This document shows positions 26,678-35,492 of a stretch of 64,000 bases of DNA, in pieces. The stretch's first letter is position 1. Each line of letters starts with the position of its first letter. Location of the stretch: the NCBI RefSeq assembly GCF_017352215.1, contig NZ_CP071444.1, forward strand, positions 2,294,001 through 2,358,000, given 5' to 3'. The position numbers and the translations under genes are program-made. Under the pieces are notes generated by a model that did no database searches, was not told the DNA's origin, and saw nothing but the letters and a program-made list of their open reading frames with translations. Origin of the DNA: Alkalibacter rhizosphaerae (GTDB lineage Bacteria > Bacillota > Clostridia > Eubacteriales > Alkalibacteraceae).

Positions 26678-28066
26678 ATGAGTAAAGAGTTAAACATGAA
26701 TGAAATCGTCAGCATCTGTAAAATGCGGGGGATCATTTTCCCCGGATCAGAGATCTATGGTGGATTGGCCAATAGTTGGGATTATGGCCCCATTGGTGTA
26801 GAAATCAAAAACAACATCAAAAAAATGTGGTGGAAAAAGTTTGTGCAGGAATCACCTTTTAATGTTGGGATCGATTCAGCAATTTTGATGAATCCAAAAA
26901 CATGGGAAGCATCCGGTCACGTAGGGGGCTTCAATGATCCACTAATGGATTGTAAAAACTGCAAAACCAGGTATCGCGCCGATAAATTGATCGAGGACAA
27001 CGCCCATGCCAAAGGGGAAGATGTAGTGGTGGATGGCTGGGAAAATGAGAAGATGTTGGCATACATCCATGAACATCAGATCAAATGCCCAAATTGTGGT
27101 GCATTTGACTATACGGATATTCGCCAATTCAACCTTATGTTCAAAACATTTCAAGGTGTAACAGAAGATTCTGCCAATCAGATCTACCTGCGACCGGAAA
27201 CGGCTCAAGGGATTTTTGTCAATTTCGCAAATATTCAGCGTGCTTCCAGAAAGAAGATTCCTTTTGGGATCGCCCAAATCGGAAAATCTTTCCGAAACGA
27301 GATCACGCCGGGCAATTATATCTTCAGAACCAGGGAGTTTGAACAAATGGAATTGGAATTTTTCTGCAAGCCGGGTGAAGACTTGGAGTGGTTCGACTAC
27401 TGGAAGAACTACTGCAGGGATTGGATCCTTGGTTTGGGAATAAAAGAAGAGAATTTGCGTCTTAGAGATCATTCCGATGACGAATTGTCCCACTACTCCA
27501 ATGCAACGACGGACTTTGAGTTTAAATTCCCATTTGGCTGGGGCGAACTTTGGGGAATTGCCGATCGAACAGATTACGATTTGAAACAGCACCAGGAACA
27601 TTCGGGAAAAGATTTGAAATATACGGACCCAATGACCAATGAAAAATATGTACCTTATTGTATCGAACCATCTTTGGGTGTAGACCGTGTTATGCTTGCA
27701 TTCCTTTGCAACGGATTTGAGAATGAGGAACTGGAGGATGGCGACAGTAGAACGGTACTTAAAATACATCCGGCCCTGTCATCTTTCAAATGTGCCATAC
27801 TTCCACTGACAAAGAAATTGAAAGACAAGGCACTGGAAGTGTATGCCGACCTGGCAAAAGAATTCATGGTGGACTATGATGAAGCGGGAAGCATTGGGAA
27901 ACGATATCGACGACAAGATGAAATAGGTACTCCTTATTGTGTCACTATCGATTTTGATACATTGGAAGACAATACTGTCACCATCCGAGATCGAGACACC
28001 ATGGAGCAGATCCGAGTTTCCATAGACGAGTTGTCATCATACATCAAAAGAAGCGTTACCTATTAA
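26678..28066 (+). CDS. glyQS: Glycyl-tRNA synthetase (dimeric class II type)
   Basis: A 462-aa alpha-2-type glycine-tRNA ligase. It has class II motifs 2 and 3 ([20 protein letters not shown] near residue 203; [13 protein letters not shown] near residue 325) and the GYDYGP-like [15 protein letters not shown] near the start. The C terminus is an anticodon-binding domain. Length is that of the eukaryote/archaeal-like single-chain form found in many Firmicutes, as opposed to the glyQ/glyS heterotetramer. The ATG has GGAGGG upstream, and the T-box leader controls it. Confidence 0.96.
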   Translation: MSKELNMNEIVSICKMRGIIFPGSEIYGGLANSWDYGPIGVEIKNNIKKMWWKKFVQESPFNVGIDSAILMNPKTWEASGHVGGFNDPLMDCKNCKTRYRADKLIEDNAHAKGEDVVVDGWENEKMLAYIHEHQIKCPNCGAFDYTDIRQFNLMFKTFQGVTEDSANQIYLRPETAQGIFVNFANIQRASRKKIPFGIAQIGKSFRNEITPGNYIFRTREFEQMELEFFCKPGEDLEWFDYWKNYCRDWILGLGIKEENLRLRDHSDDELSHYSNATTDFEFKFPFGWGELWGIADRTDYDLKQHQEHSGKDLKYTDPMTNEKYVPYCIEPSLGVDRVMLAFLCNGFENEELEDGDSRTVLKIHPALSSFKCAILPLTKKLKDKALEVYADLAKEFMVDYDEAGSIGKRYRRQDEIGTPYCVTIDFDTLEDNTVTIRDRDTMEQIRVSIDELSSYIKRSVTY

Positions 28067-28177
28067 AAATACATAAAAGATACACAAAAATCGAAAAAAC
28101 AAGACCCACAAAAGCGTGAATATGTTATACTTTATACGTGCTAAAGACTAAATAACGATCATGATTATCCTTGGGGG

Positions 28178-28819
28178 GTGTCAATCATACAATTATCAAA
28201 GCGACAGATGGAAATACTTGACATAGTCAAGCGGAATCAACCAATCACCAGTGAACATATCGCAGACAAAGTCAATCTCACGCGAGCTACTTTGCGACCG
28301 GATTTGACCATCTTGACCATGCTGGGGATTTTGGAAGCAAGACCAAAGGTAGGATACTATTACTCCGGGAAATCGTTGATAAGCATTATGGGCAGCTTTA
28401 TCAAAAACATCAACATCATGGATGTAAAGAGTGTGCCGGTAGTGGTAAGCGAAGATACGACGATCTATGATGCCATCGTCACCATGTTTTTAGAAGATAC
28501 AGGTAATATTTATGTCCAAAGCAAGGGTTTTCTTTCCGGGATCATTTCCCGGAAAGACTTTATTAAAATAACCCTGGGAAATCAAGACATCAAGTCCATG
28601 CCGGTGGCCATGATCATGACTCGAATGCCGAACATCATTTACTGCGAAGCCGATGAATCCATCTATGATGCAGCTGTCAAAATCATTGAACATCAAGTGG
28701 ATTCCCTACCCATCGTGGAAAAGACCCAGGATGAGAAGGGAATGGAGCGATTAAAAATTCTTGGCAAGATTTCAAAGACCACCATCACCAGTGCGATGGT
28801 GAATATCGGAAACGAATAG
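28178..28819 (+). CDS. ccpN: CcpN-like regulator: HTH plus paired CBS domains
   Basis: About 211-213 aa. An N-terminal winged helix (LSKRQMEILDIVKRNQPITS, then NLTRATLRPDLTIL) is followed by two CBS domains that likely bind adenine nucleotides. In Bacillus, CcpN represses gluconeogenic genes and is co-transcribed with the ppsR homolog, as here. The start is odd: GTG 28178 overlaps the only ribosome site (GGGGGGTG, 28173-28180), so initiation may really be at ATC 28184 or ATA 28187, which would give a protein beginning (M)IQLSKRQ. Likely target by context: the ppsR-ppdK unit. Confidence 0.88.
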   Translation: MSIIQLSKRQMEILDIVKRNQPITSEHIADKVNLTRATLRPDLTILTMLGILEARPKVGYYYSGKSLISIMGSFIKNINIMDVKSVPVVVSEDTTIYDAIVTMFLEDTGNIYVQSKGFLSGIISRKDFIKITLGNQDIKSMPVAMIMTRMPNIIYCEADESIYDAAVKIIEHQVDSLPIVEKTQDEKGMERLKILGKISKTTITSAMVNIGNE

Positions 28820-28830
28820 GGGGACGAATC

Positions 28831-29652
28831 ATGGAAGCGAAAAAGAGAGGCATCATATACGTGATATCGGATTCCCTGGGGGAAACCGGTGAGCTGGTGG
28901 CCAAAGCGGGAAAGATCCAATTCAACAACAGCATCAGTGAGATAAAGCGCTTTCCTTTTGTTTTGGAGACAGAACAGATCGATGAGATCCTATATGAAGC
29001 GAAAGACGAGAATTCCGTTGTGATTTTCACCTTGGTAATACCGGCGATGAAAAAGTACATCATGGATAAGTGCAAAGAATACAATATACCTGCTGTCGAC
29101 GTGTTGGGACCCGTTATCGAGGCATTATCAAATTTGACCCATCGGGAACCTTTATTTGAAGCCGGACTCAATCGTCGGTTGGATGCAGATTATTTCAAAA
29201 AAGTGGAAGCCATCGAGTTTGCCGTCAAGTACGACGACGGCAAGGATTCCAGGGGGATCCGCAAAGCCGATGTGGTGTTGTTGGGTATTTCCAGAACATC
29301 AAAAACCCCTTTGAGCATGTACTTGGCGCATAAAAACATCAAAGTAGCCAACATTCCCCTTGTGCCGGAAGTGGATCCGCCAAAAGAGCTGTTTGAAGGG
29401 ATCAAGGGCACCATCATTGGATTGACCAATGACCCTGACAAACTAAACAGCATTAGACAAGAAAGGCTCAAAGCCTTGGGATTGGATTACACGGCGACCT
29501 ACGCCAATATGGAACGTATTTTGAATGAGCTGGATTATGCGGAGAAACTGTTTCACAAGCTTCGCTGTCCTGTCATAAATGTTTCCACCAAAGCAATTGA
29601 GGAAACAGCCAGTATCATACTATCAATCATACGTGAGGAGGAATCGAATTGA
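28831..29652 (+). CDS. ppsR: Pyruvate, phosphate dikinase regulatory protein (bifunctional kinase/phosphorylase)
   Basis: A 273-aa DUF299-family enzyme that inactivates PPDK by ADP-dependent threonine phosphorylation and reactivates it by Pi-dependent removal. It shows the opening IIYVISDSLGETGELVAKA and the P-loop-like LGISRTSKTPLSMYLA near residue 152. The ATG has AGGGGGACG upstream. It sits between the CcpN-like gene and ppdK, whose TTG start overlaps its stop by four bases, so target and regulator are made together. Confidence 0.94.
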   Translation: MEAKKRGIIYVISDSLGETGELVAKAGKIQFNNSISEIKRFPFVLETEQIDEILYEAKDENSVVIFTLVIPAMKKYIMDKCKEYNIPAVDVLGPVIEALSNLTHREPLFEAGLNRRLDADYFKKVEAIEFAVKYDDGKDSRGIRKADVVLLGISRTSKTPLSMYLAHKNIKVANIPLVPEVDPPKELFEGIKGTIIGLTNDPDKLNSIRQERLKALGLDYTATYANMERILNELDYAEKLFHKLRCPVINVSTKAIEETASIILSIIREEESN

Positions 29653-32282
29653 GCAGCAAGTATGTTTATCTCTTTGAAGAAGGAAACGCGTCCATGAAAG
29701 CATTGCTGGGTGGTAAAGGGGCGAATTTGGCGGAAATGACCAATATTGGTCTGCCAGTACCTCCCGGCTTGACGATCACGACGGATGCCTGCCGAGCCTA
29801 TTACGACAACAACAAGTCCATCACGCCGGAAATCATTGAACAGATCAAGGAAAGCTTTCGGTCTATTGAAGAAAAGACAGGAAAAGGATTTGGGGATCGG
29901 GAGAACCCATTGTTGGTTTCCGTTCGATCTGGAGCCATGTTTTCCATGCCGGGCATGATGGACACTATTTTGAATTTGGGTCTCAATGACCAAACAGTAG
30001 TGGCTGTCGGAGAAAAAACCGGAAACATGCGTTTCGCCTATGACAGTTATCGACGATTCATTCAAATGTTTTCCGACGTGGTATTGGAGATCCCCAAGTA
30101 TCGATTCGAAAACGTTTTGGAAAAAGCCAAAGATAAAAACGGATACGAATACGATACCCAGTTGACCGTTGCAGATTTGCAGGAACTGGTGGAACAATTC
30201 AAAGCCATTGTAAAAAAAGAATCTGGAAATGATTTTCCCCAGGATCCCAATGAACAGTTGTTGGATTCTGTCAATGCCGTATTCCGAAGCTGGAACAACA
30301 ATCGTGCCATTGCTTATCGGAATTTGTACGACATACCACATAATCTTGGTACTGCTGTCAATGTTCAGTCCATGGTTTTTGGAAACATGGGAGACGATTC
30401 AGGAACCGGTGTAGCATTTACCAGAAATCCTGCTACAGGAGAGAAGAAGCTTTACGGAGAATTCCTTATGAATGCCCAAGGAGAAGACGTTGTTGCGGGT
30501 ATACGTACTCCCAGATCCATTGAAGAGTTGAAAGAAATCATGCCGGAAGTGTACCAGCAGTTTTGGGATATCACCACAAATCTTGAGACCCATTACAAGG
30601 ATATGCAGGATATTGAGTTTACCATAGAGCAAGGCAAGCTTTACATGCTTCAAACTAGAAACGGGAAAAGAACCATCAACGCATCCCTTCGAGTTGCTGT
30701 GGAAATGGTGGAAGAAGGTTTGCTGAGCAAGGATGAAGCGGTACTGCGTATCGACCCCAGACAGTTGGATCAACTGTTGCATCCTACTTTTGATGAAGCG
30801 ACCATGAAAATGGCAACGCCTATTGCTACCGGCCTCCCGGCCTCGCCAGGAGCGGCAACCGGAAAAATCTATTTTAATGCAGACGATGCCGTTAAGGCGG
30901 CTTCAGCAGGCGAAAAGGTGGTTTTGGTAAGAAAAGAAACATCTCCTGAAGATATAGAGGGTATGAACGTTGCACAAGGTATTTTGACTTCTCGTGGCGG
31001 CATGACATCTCATGCAGCAGTAGTTGCCCGTGGAATGGGAAAATGCTGTGTAGCCGGATGCGAGATGGCAAAAGTGGACGAAGAGCTGAAGATTTTTGCC
31101 GTTGGTGACCTGCGTCTTCAAGAAGGAGACTACATATCTTTAGATGGAAGCACAGGCAAAGTATACAAAGGCAGCATCAAGACCGTAGAACCCACATTGT
31201 CCGGGCACTTTGCAACATTGATGGGGTGGGCGGATGAAAAACGTCGCTTGGGTGTCCGAACCAATGCAGATACTCCAAGAGATGCAAAAACAGCAATATC
31301 TTATGGCGCAGAAGGTATCGGATTGTGTCGAACCGAGCACATGTTCTTTGAAGAAGAAAGGATCCCTGTGGTTCGCGAGATGATTCTCTCCGACACGGTA
31401 TCCAAGCGAAAAAAAGCGCTGGATAAACTAATGCCCATGCAAAAACAAGATTTCAAGGGCTTGTTCACAGTCATGAAAGGATTGCCGGTCACCATTCGAT
31501 TGCTGGATCCGCCATTGCACGAATTCCTACCCACGGAAGAAAAAGATATTGTGGCGTTGGCCAATGAAATGGAAATGAATGTAACGGAGCTTAAAGAAGT
31601 CATTCATTCCCTCCATGAGTTCAACCCCATGTTGGGTCATCGGGGGTGCCGATTGGCGGTGACCTATCCTGAGATCGCCCAAATGCAGGCAAGAGCCATT
31701 ATTGAAGCGGCACTCGAAGTGGAACAAGAAGAAAATACCACCATCATACCGGAGATCATGATTCCTTTGGTTGGAATAAAAGCCGAGTTGGATTATGTGA
31801 AAAAAATTGTTGTGGAGACCGTGGAGGAAGTCATGGAGGAAAAAGGCGTGAAAATCGACTATTTGGTCGGAACCATGATCGAGATTCCCAGAGCTACGGT
31901 CATTGCCGATCAAATCGCAGAGAATGCAGATTTCTTTTCTTTCGGCACCAACGACTTGACCCAGATGACCTTTGGCTTCTCTCGTGACGATGCAGGGAAA
32001 TTCATTACAGAATATCGGGATAAAGAAGTATTGGTGGATGATCCATTCCAAAGCATCGATCTAGAAGGTGTGGGGAAATTGGTGGAAATGGCTGTGAAAT
32101 TAGGGAAATCCGTCAAACCAGACTTAAAGATGGGTATCTGTGGAGAGCATGGCGGAGATCCAAAATCCATTGATTTCTTCAACAAGGTGGGATTGAACTA
32201 CGTATCTTGTTCTCCCTTCCGAGTACCGATCGCTCGACTTTCAGCAGCACAAGCAGTTCTTAAAGAAAAAAATGAAAATTGA
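29649..32282 (+). CDS. ppdK: Pyruvate, phosphate dikinase
   Basis: An 877-aa three-domain enzyme converting pyruvate, ATP and Pi to PEP, AMP and PPi, reversibly. The nucleotide domain starts GGKGANLAEMTNIGLPVPPG; the swivelling phosphohistidine is in GGMTSHAAVVARGMG near residue 455; the PEP/pyruvate barrel ends with the catalytic cysteine in MGICGEHGGD near residue 835. Length is standard. The start codon is TTG 29649 with GAGGAGG upstream. In anaerobes this enzyme often runs toward pyruvate in PPi-linked glycolysis. Confidence 0.96.
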   Translation: MSSKYVYLFEEGNASMKALLGGKGANLAEMTNIGLPVPPGLTITTDACRAYYDNNKSITPEIIEQIKESFRSIEEKTGKGFGDRENPLLVSVRSGAMFSMPGMMDTILNLGLNDQTVVAVGEKTGNMRFAYDSYRRFIQMFSDVVLEIPKYRFENVLEKAKDKNGYEYDTQLTVADLQELVEQFKAIVKKESGNDFPQDPNEQLLDSVNAVFRSWNNNRAIAYRNLYDIPHNLGTAVNVQSMVFGNMGDDSGTGVAFTRNPATGEKKLYGEFLMNAQGEDVVAGIRTPRSIEELKEIMPEVYQQFWDITTNLETHYKDMQDIEFTIEQGKLYMLQTRNGKRTINASLRVAVEMVEEGLLSKDEAVLRIDPRQLDQLLHPTFDEATMKMATPIATGLPASPGAATGKIYFNADDAVKAASAGEKVVLVRKETSPEDIEGMNVAQGILTSRGGMTSHAAVVARGMGKCCVAGCEMAKVDEELKIFAVGDLRLQEGDYISLDGSTGKVYKGSIKTVEPTLSGHFATLMGWADEKRRLGVRTNADTPRDAKTAISYGAEGIGLCRTEHMFFEEERIPVVREMILSDTVSKRKKALDKLMPMQKQDFKGLFTVMKGLPVTIRLLDPPLHEFLPTEEKDIVALANEMEMNVTELKEVIHSLHEFNPMLGHRGCRLAVTYPEIAQMQARAIIEAALEVEQEENTTIIPEIMIPLVGIKAELDYVKKIVVETVEEVMEEKGVKIDYLVGTMIEIPRATVIADQIAENADFFSFGTNDLTQMTFGFSRDDAGKFITEYRDKEVLVDDPFQSIDLEGVGKLVEMAVKLGKSVKPDLKMGICGEHGGDPKSIDFFNKVGLNYVSCSPFRVPIARLSAAQAVLKEKNEN

Positions 32283-32340
32283 CCGATTCTAAAATGGTGC
32301 AGAAATAATAAAAGCAGAAAAAATCTGAACCAATTTTATA

Positions 32341-32380
32341 AAAGCTTCGAGGATGATCTGATGCCTTGAAGCTTTTTTAT
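32341..32380 (+). terminator. Terminator after ppdK
   Basis: A 12-bp stem with one G-U pair (AAAGCTTCGAGG at 32341-32352, CCTTGAAGCTTT at 32364-32375) with an 11-base loop is followed by TTTTATTTTG. Confidence 0.85.
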
Positions 32381-32420
32381 TTTGTTTTATTTGTCAAAAA
32401 GAAGGGAATAAGGATAATAT

Positions 32421-33017
32421 ATGAAAAAGAAAGAAGGGGACTATGTGGATCTTCTAAATTTGTTGAACAATCAATTGAAAGACCCTGATGTGCTCAAAAC
32501 CATGGGACAAAAGGTGGGGGCAGAACCGGATCAGGTCGAAAAACTGACATCGATGGGTATTCCTGCTCTTTTAGCGGCAATGCAAAAGAATGCAAAGGAT
32601 GAAAGAGGAGCCCAGGGCCTGGATCGTGCCTTGGAAGCTCATGCTGATGATCCCATGGATGACATTATGGGATTCCTGGGTGGCGTAGATACGAATGATG
32701 GTCAAAAGATTCTACAACATGTATTTTCCAAACCTGACGCGGTGGAAAATCAATTGTCCCGACAAACAGGCTTGCAATCCAATCAAGTAAACGGACTATT
32801 GAGCCAATTGGCGCCCTTGCTGTTGGGTGCATTGGGCAAACAAAAGAGAGAGCAGCAAGTAGGAGCCAACGGGCTCTCAGGACTTCTGGGAGGCTTGGTA
32901 CAGCAAACGGGAGGTTCCGGAATGCAAGGTATGTTGATGGGATTGTTGGATGCGGACAAGGATGGCGACATTATGGATGATGTCGGCAATATTGTTGGAA
33001 AGTTGTTTAAAAAATAA
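32421..33017 (+). CDS. DUF937 domain protein
   Basis: A 198-aa soluble protein built of DUF937-type helical repeats: LLNLLNNQLKDPDVLKTMGQ near the start, IPALLAAMQKNA near residue 50, then ILQHVFSKPDAVENQLSRQTG and LLSQLAPLLLGALGKQ. The C terminus is glycine-rich (GLSGLLGGLVQQTGGSGMQG) and ends with a calcium-like acidic DADKDGDIMDD segment. No function is established for the family. A basic KKKE start and no signal peptide suggest a cytosolic location. It is followed by the DUF4332 gene after 20 bases. Confidence 0.85.
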   Translation: MKKKEGDYVDLLNLLNNQLKDPDVLKTMGQKVGAEPDQVEKLTSMGIPALLAAMQKNAKDERGAQGLDRALEAHADDPMDDIMGFLGGVDTNDGQKILQHVFSKPDAVENQLSRQTGLQSNQVNGLLSQLAPLLLGALGKQKREQQVGANGLSGLLGGLVQQTGGSGMQGMLMGLLDADKDGDIMDDVGNIVGKLFKK

Positions 33018-33037
33018 AATTTCAAGGAGGACAAGAC

Positions 33038-33442
33038 ATGTCGAAATTGACGATGATCGAGGGAATTGGCGAAACGCTGGAAGGCAAACTGAAAGAGCAA
33101 GGAATCAGTTCTGTAGAAAAATTGTTGGAAGGCTGCAAAACGAAAAGCAAACGTACCAAGTTGGCGGAAGCAACAGGCATCTCTGAAAAATTGATTTTAA
33201 AATTTGCCAATCATGCAGATCTTTTCCGAATCAAAGGCATTGGTGGCGAATATGCAGAACTGTTGGAAGCGGCAGGAGTGGATACGGTTCCGGAGCTGGC
33301 CAGAAGAAAGGGAGAAAACCTGCTTCAAAAAATGCTGGAAGTCAATGAAGTCAAGAAGCTGGTTCGAAGGCCTCCTACTCAAGTACAAGTCGAGGAATGG
33401 ATCCAACAGGCAGCTGGATTGGAACGAGCGTTGGAATATTGA
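33038..33442 (+). CDS. DUF4332 / helix-hairpin-helix protein
   Basis: A 134-aa small protein with two helix-hairpin-helix-like motifs, MIEGIGETLEGKLKEQGIS at the start and RIKGIGGEYAELLEAAGVD near residue 65, the layout of DUF4332 proteins. Such folds commonly bind DNA non-specifically, but the role of the family is unknown. The ATG has CAAGGAGG upstream. It is the second gene of a pair with the DUF937 protein and is closed by a terminator. Confidence 0.85.
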   Translation: MSKLTMIEGIGETLEGKLKEQGISSVEKLLEGCKTKSKRTKLAEATGISEKLILKFANHADLFRIKGIGGEYAELLEAAGVDTVPELARRKGENLLQKMLEVNEVKKLVRRPPTQVQVEEWIQQAAGLERALEY

Positions 33443-33450
33443 AAATCAGG

Positions 33451-33475
33451 AGAAGGCCGCAAGGCCTTTTCTTTT
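33451..33475 (+). terminator. Terminator after the DUF4332 gene
   Basis: AAGGCC (33453-33458) pairs with GGCCTT (33463-33468) around a GCAA tetraloop, extendable by two outer pairs, followed by TTCTTTTT. Confidence 0.8.
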
Positions 33476-33579
33476 TGAAACTATTGTTATAATATTAGAA
33501 ATGATCCGTGTCATTTTAAAAACCTAAAGGATATGATTTTTACAAGGAAACCAGGTGCAACACGAAAGGGGATTGCTCA

Positions 33580-35415
33580 ATGGCTACCAGACCACCAGGC
33601 CCACGGCGTTTTTTAACGGAAGAAGAACGAAACAACAAACCGGAGATCACCAAGGAGCTTATTTTTCGGATCCTGTCGTATTTGAAGCCGTACCGGCTTC
33701 AATTTATATTCGTCTTTATCGCCATCGTGGCCTCTTCCATCATTGGGTTGTGGCCGTCCATCATCACTGGTAGAATCGTGGACGAGGCATTGACAGGGCA
33801 AAATCTGGCTTTGTTGGTTCGGCTGCTGTTGCTCGCTTTTGTCACATTGGTAGGGTCCCAGTTCATCATCACCATGGAAAGTTATATCAATGCCTGGATC
33901 TCCCATAAAATAATTTACGATATGAAAAACCAAATGTACCGCCATCTGATCCTCATGCCCCAATCCTTCTTTTTAGGAGAAAAACAGGGTGACATCATCA
34001 CTCGAATGAACAGCGACATTGGTGGTGTCAGTGCCATTATATCAGGGACACTTACAAGTATCGTCAGTCATGCCATCGTTGTCTTGACCACCTTGGTGGC
34101 TGTATTTCTAATGAATTGGAAATTGGCTTTGGTGGGAGTGGTGGTCATTCCCATCATCATCATTCCTTCGCGTCAGGTAGGAAGAACACGATGGAAACTT
34201 CTATCGGAAAGCCAGCAAAAAAGCGATGAAATGAACCAGATCATCAATGAGACCTTGAGTATCAGTGGATCTCTATTGGTGAAGCTCTTCACGAAAGAGG
34301 AAAAAGAGATCGAAAAATTTGACCAAGCCAATCAAGAGCTGACTGAGATCGCCATGAAGGAAGAGAGGTCTGGTCGATTCTTCCGTGTCATGATGGGACT
34401 TTTTGCCCAAATTGGACCGCTCCTCATATACTTTGCAGGTGGATATATGCTGATTCGACAGGTGGATGATGCGTTGACTGTAGGAGTGATCACTTCGACC
34501 GTGATTTTGATCAACCGTTTGTATCGTCCCATACAAATGCTCTTGAATGTGAAAGTGGATTTTGTTCGGTCGGTAGCGCTTTTCAGTCGAATTTTTGAAT
34601 ATTTCGATCGGCCATCGGATGTAAAAAACCCGGAGGACCCTCAGAAACCGGAGTTGAAAACCACGGAAGTGGTATTTGATGAAGTTCGCTTTTCCTATCG
34701 ATTGGGCATCGATACGGTCAAAGAAATCTCATTTCAAGTGGACGACGGATCCATGGTGGCTATCGTAGGCCCTTCGGGGTCTGGAAAATCCACTATCATA
34801 AATCTGATCCCCCGATTGTACGATGTTGACGAAGGGGCCGTTCGGATCGGCGGAGTGGATGTGCGCGACATGGATTTGACCTATTTGCGAAACCTGGTGG
34901 GATTCGTTTCCCAAGATACCTATCTCTTTAATGGAACCATTCGAGAAAATCTGCTGTACGCCAAGGAAGATGCCACCCAGGAAGAATTGGAAGAAGCTTG
35001 CCGGATCGCCGATCTCCACGAGTTTATCGTGAACCAGCCGGATGGATACAATACCTTGGTTGGAAATAGGGGATTAAAACTATCCGGAGGCGAGAAGCAA
35101 CGGGTTTCCATAGCTCGGGTGGTCTTGAAAGATCCGAAGATCCTTGTTTTGGATGAAGCCACTTCCTCCTTGGATTCCATTTCGGAAAGTTCGATCCAAA
35201 AATCCTTGGAGCTGGTCATGAAGCATCGAACAAACATCGTCATAGCCCACCGCCTGTCAACGGTTTTAGCTGCGGATCAGATCGTGGTGATCGACAAGGG
35301 GATGTTGGTAGAGAAGGGACGGCATGATGAGTTGCTTGCCGGTGGCGGCATCTACAAGCAATTGTTTGATACCCAATTTGAAAAAGTATTGGAGGATGCG
35401 TCTTCTTATTGTTAA
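33580..35415 (+). CDS. ABC exporter half-transporter (permease-ATPase fusion)
   Basis: A 611-aa protein with an N-terminal cytosolic extension (RPPGPRRFLTEEER), six transmembrane helices and a C-terminal ATPase: Walker A GPSGSGKST near residue 397, signature LSGGEKQR, Walker B ILVLDEATSSLD and H-loop IAHRLST. It should form a homodimer and resembles multidrug or lipid exporters such as MsbA/BmrA; the substrate cannot be told. The ATG has AAAGGGG upstream. It is a single-gene unit between terminators. Confidence 0.92.
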   Translation: MATRPPGPRRFLTEEERNNKPEITKELIFRILSYLKPYRLQFIFVFIAIVASSIIGLWPSIITGRIVDEALTGQNLALLVRLLLLAFVTLVGSQFIITMESYINAWISHKIIYDMKNQMYRHLILMPQSFFLGEKQGDIITRMNSDIGGVSAIISGTLTSIVSHAIVVLTTLVAVFLMNWKLALVGVVVIPIIIIPSRQVGRTRWKLLSESQQKSDEMNQIINETLSISGSLLVKLFTKEEKEIEKFDQANQELTEIAMKEERSGRFFRVMMGLFAQIGPLLIYFAGGYMLIRQVDDALTVGVITSTVILINRLYRPIQMLLNVKVDFVRSVALFSRIFEYFDRPSDVKNPEDPQKPELKTTEVVFDEVRFSYRLGIDTVKEISFQVDDGSMVAIVGPSGSGKSTIINLIPRLYDVDEGAVRIGGVDVRDMDLTYLRNLVGFVSQDTYLFNGTIRENLLYAKEDATQEELEEACRIADLHEFIVNQPDGYNTLVGNRGLKLSGGEKQRVSIARVVLKDPKILVLDEATSSLDSISESSIQKSLELVMKHRTNIVIAHRLSTVLAADQIVVIDKGMLVEKGRHDELLAGGGIYKQLFDTQFEKVLEDASSYC

Positions 35416-35426
35416 CTTTTGAATGA

Positions 35427-35465
35427 AAAAGAGTTGATTTGTCCAACCGACAAATCAACTCTTTT
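35427..35465. terminator. Bidirectional terminator, 17-bp perfect stem
   Basis: A 17-bp perfect inverted repeat (35427-35443 with 35449-35465, loop CAACC) with A runs on the 5' side and T runs on the 3' side lies between the converging ABC exporter and OYE-type gene and can serve both. Confidence 0.9.
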
Positions 35466-35492
35466 GTGTGTGAATGGTCTTATTTGTTTTGT

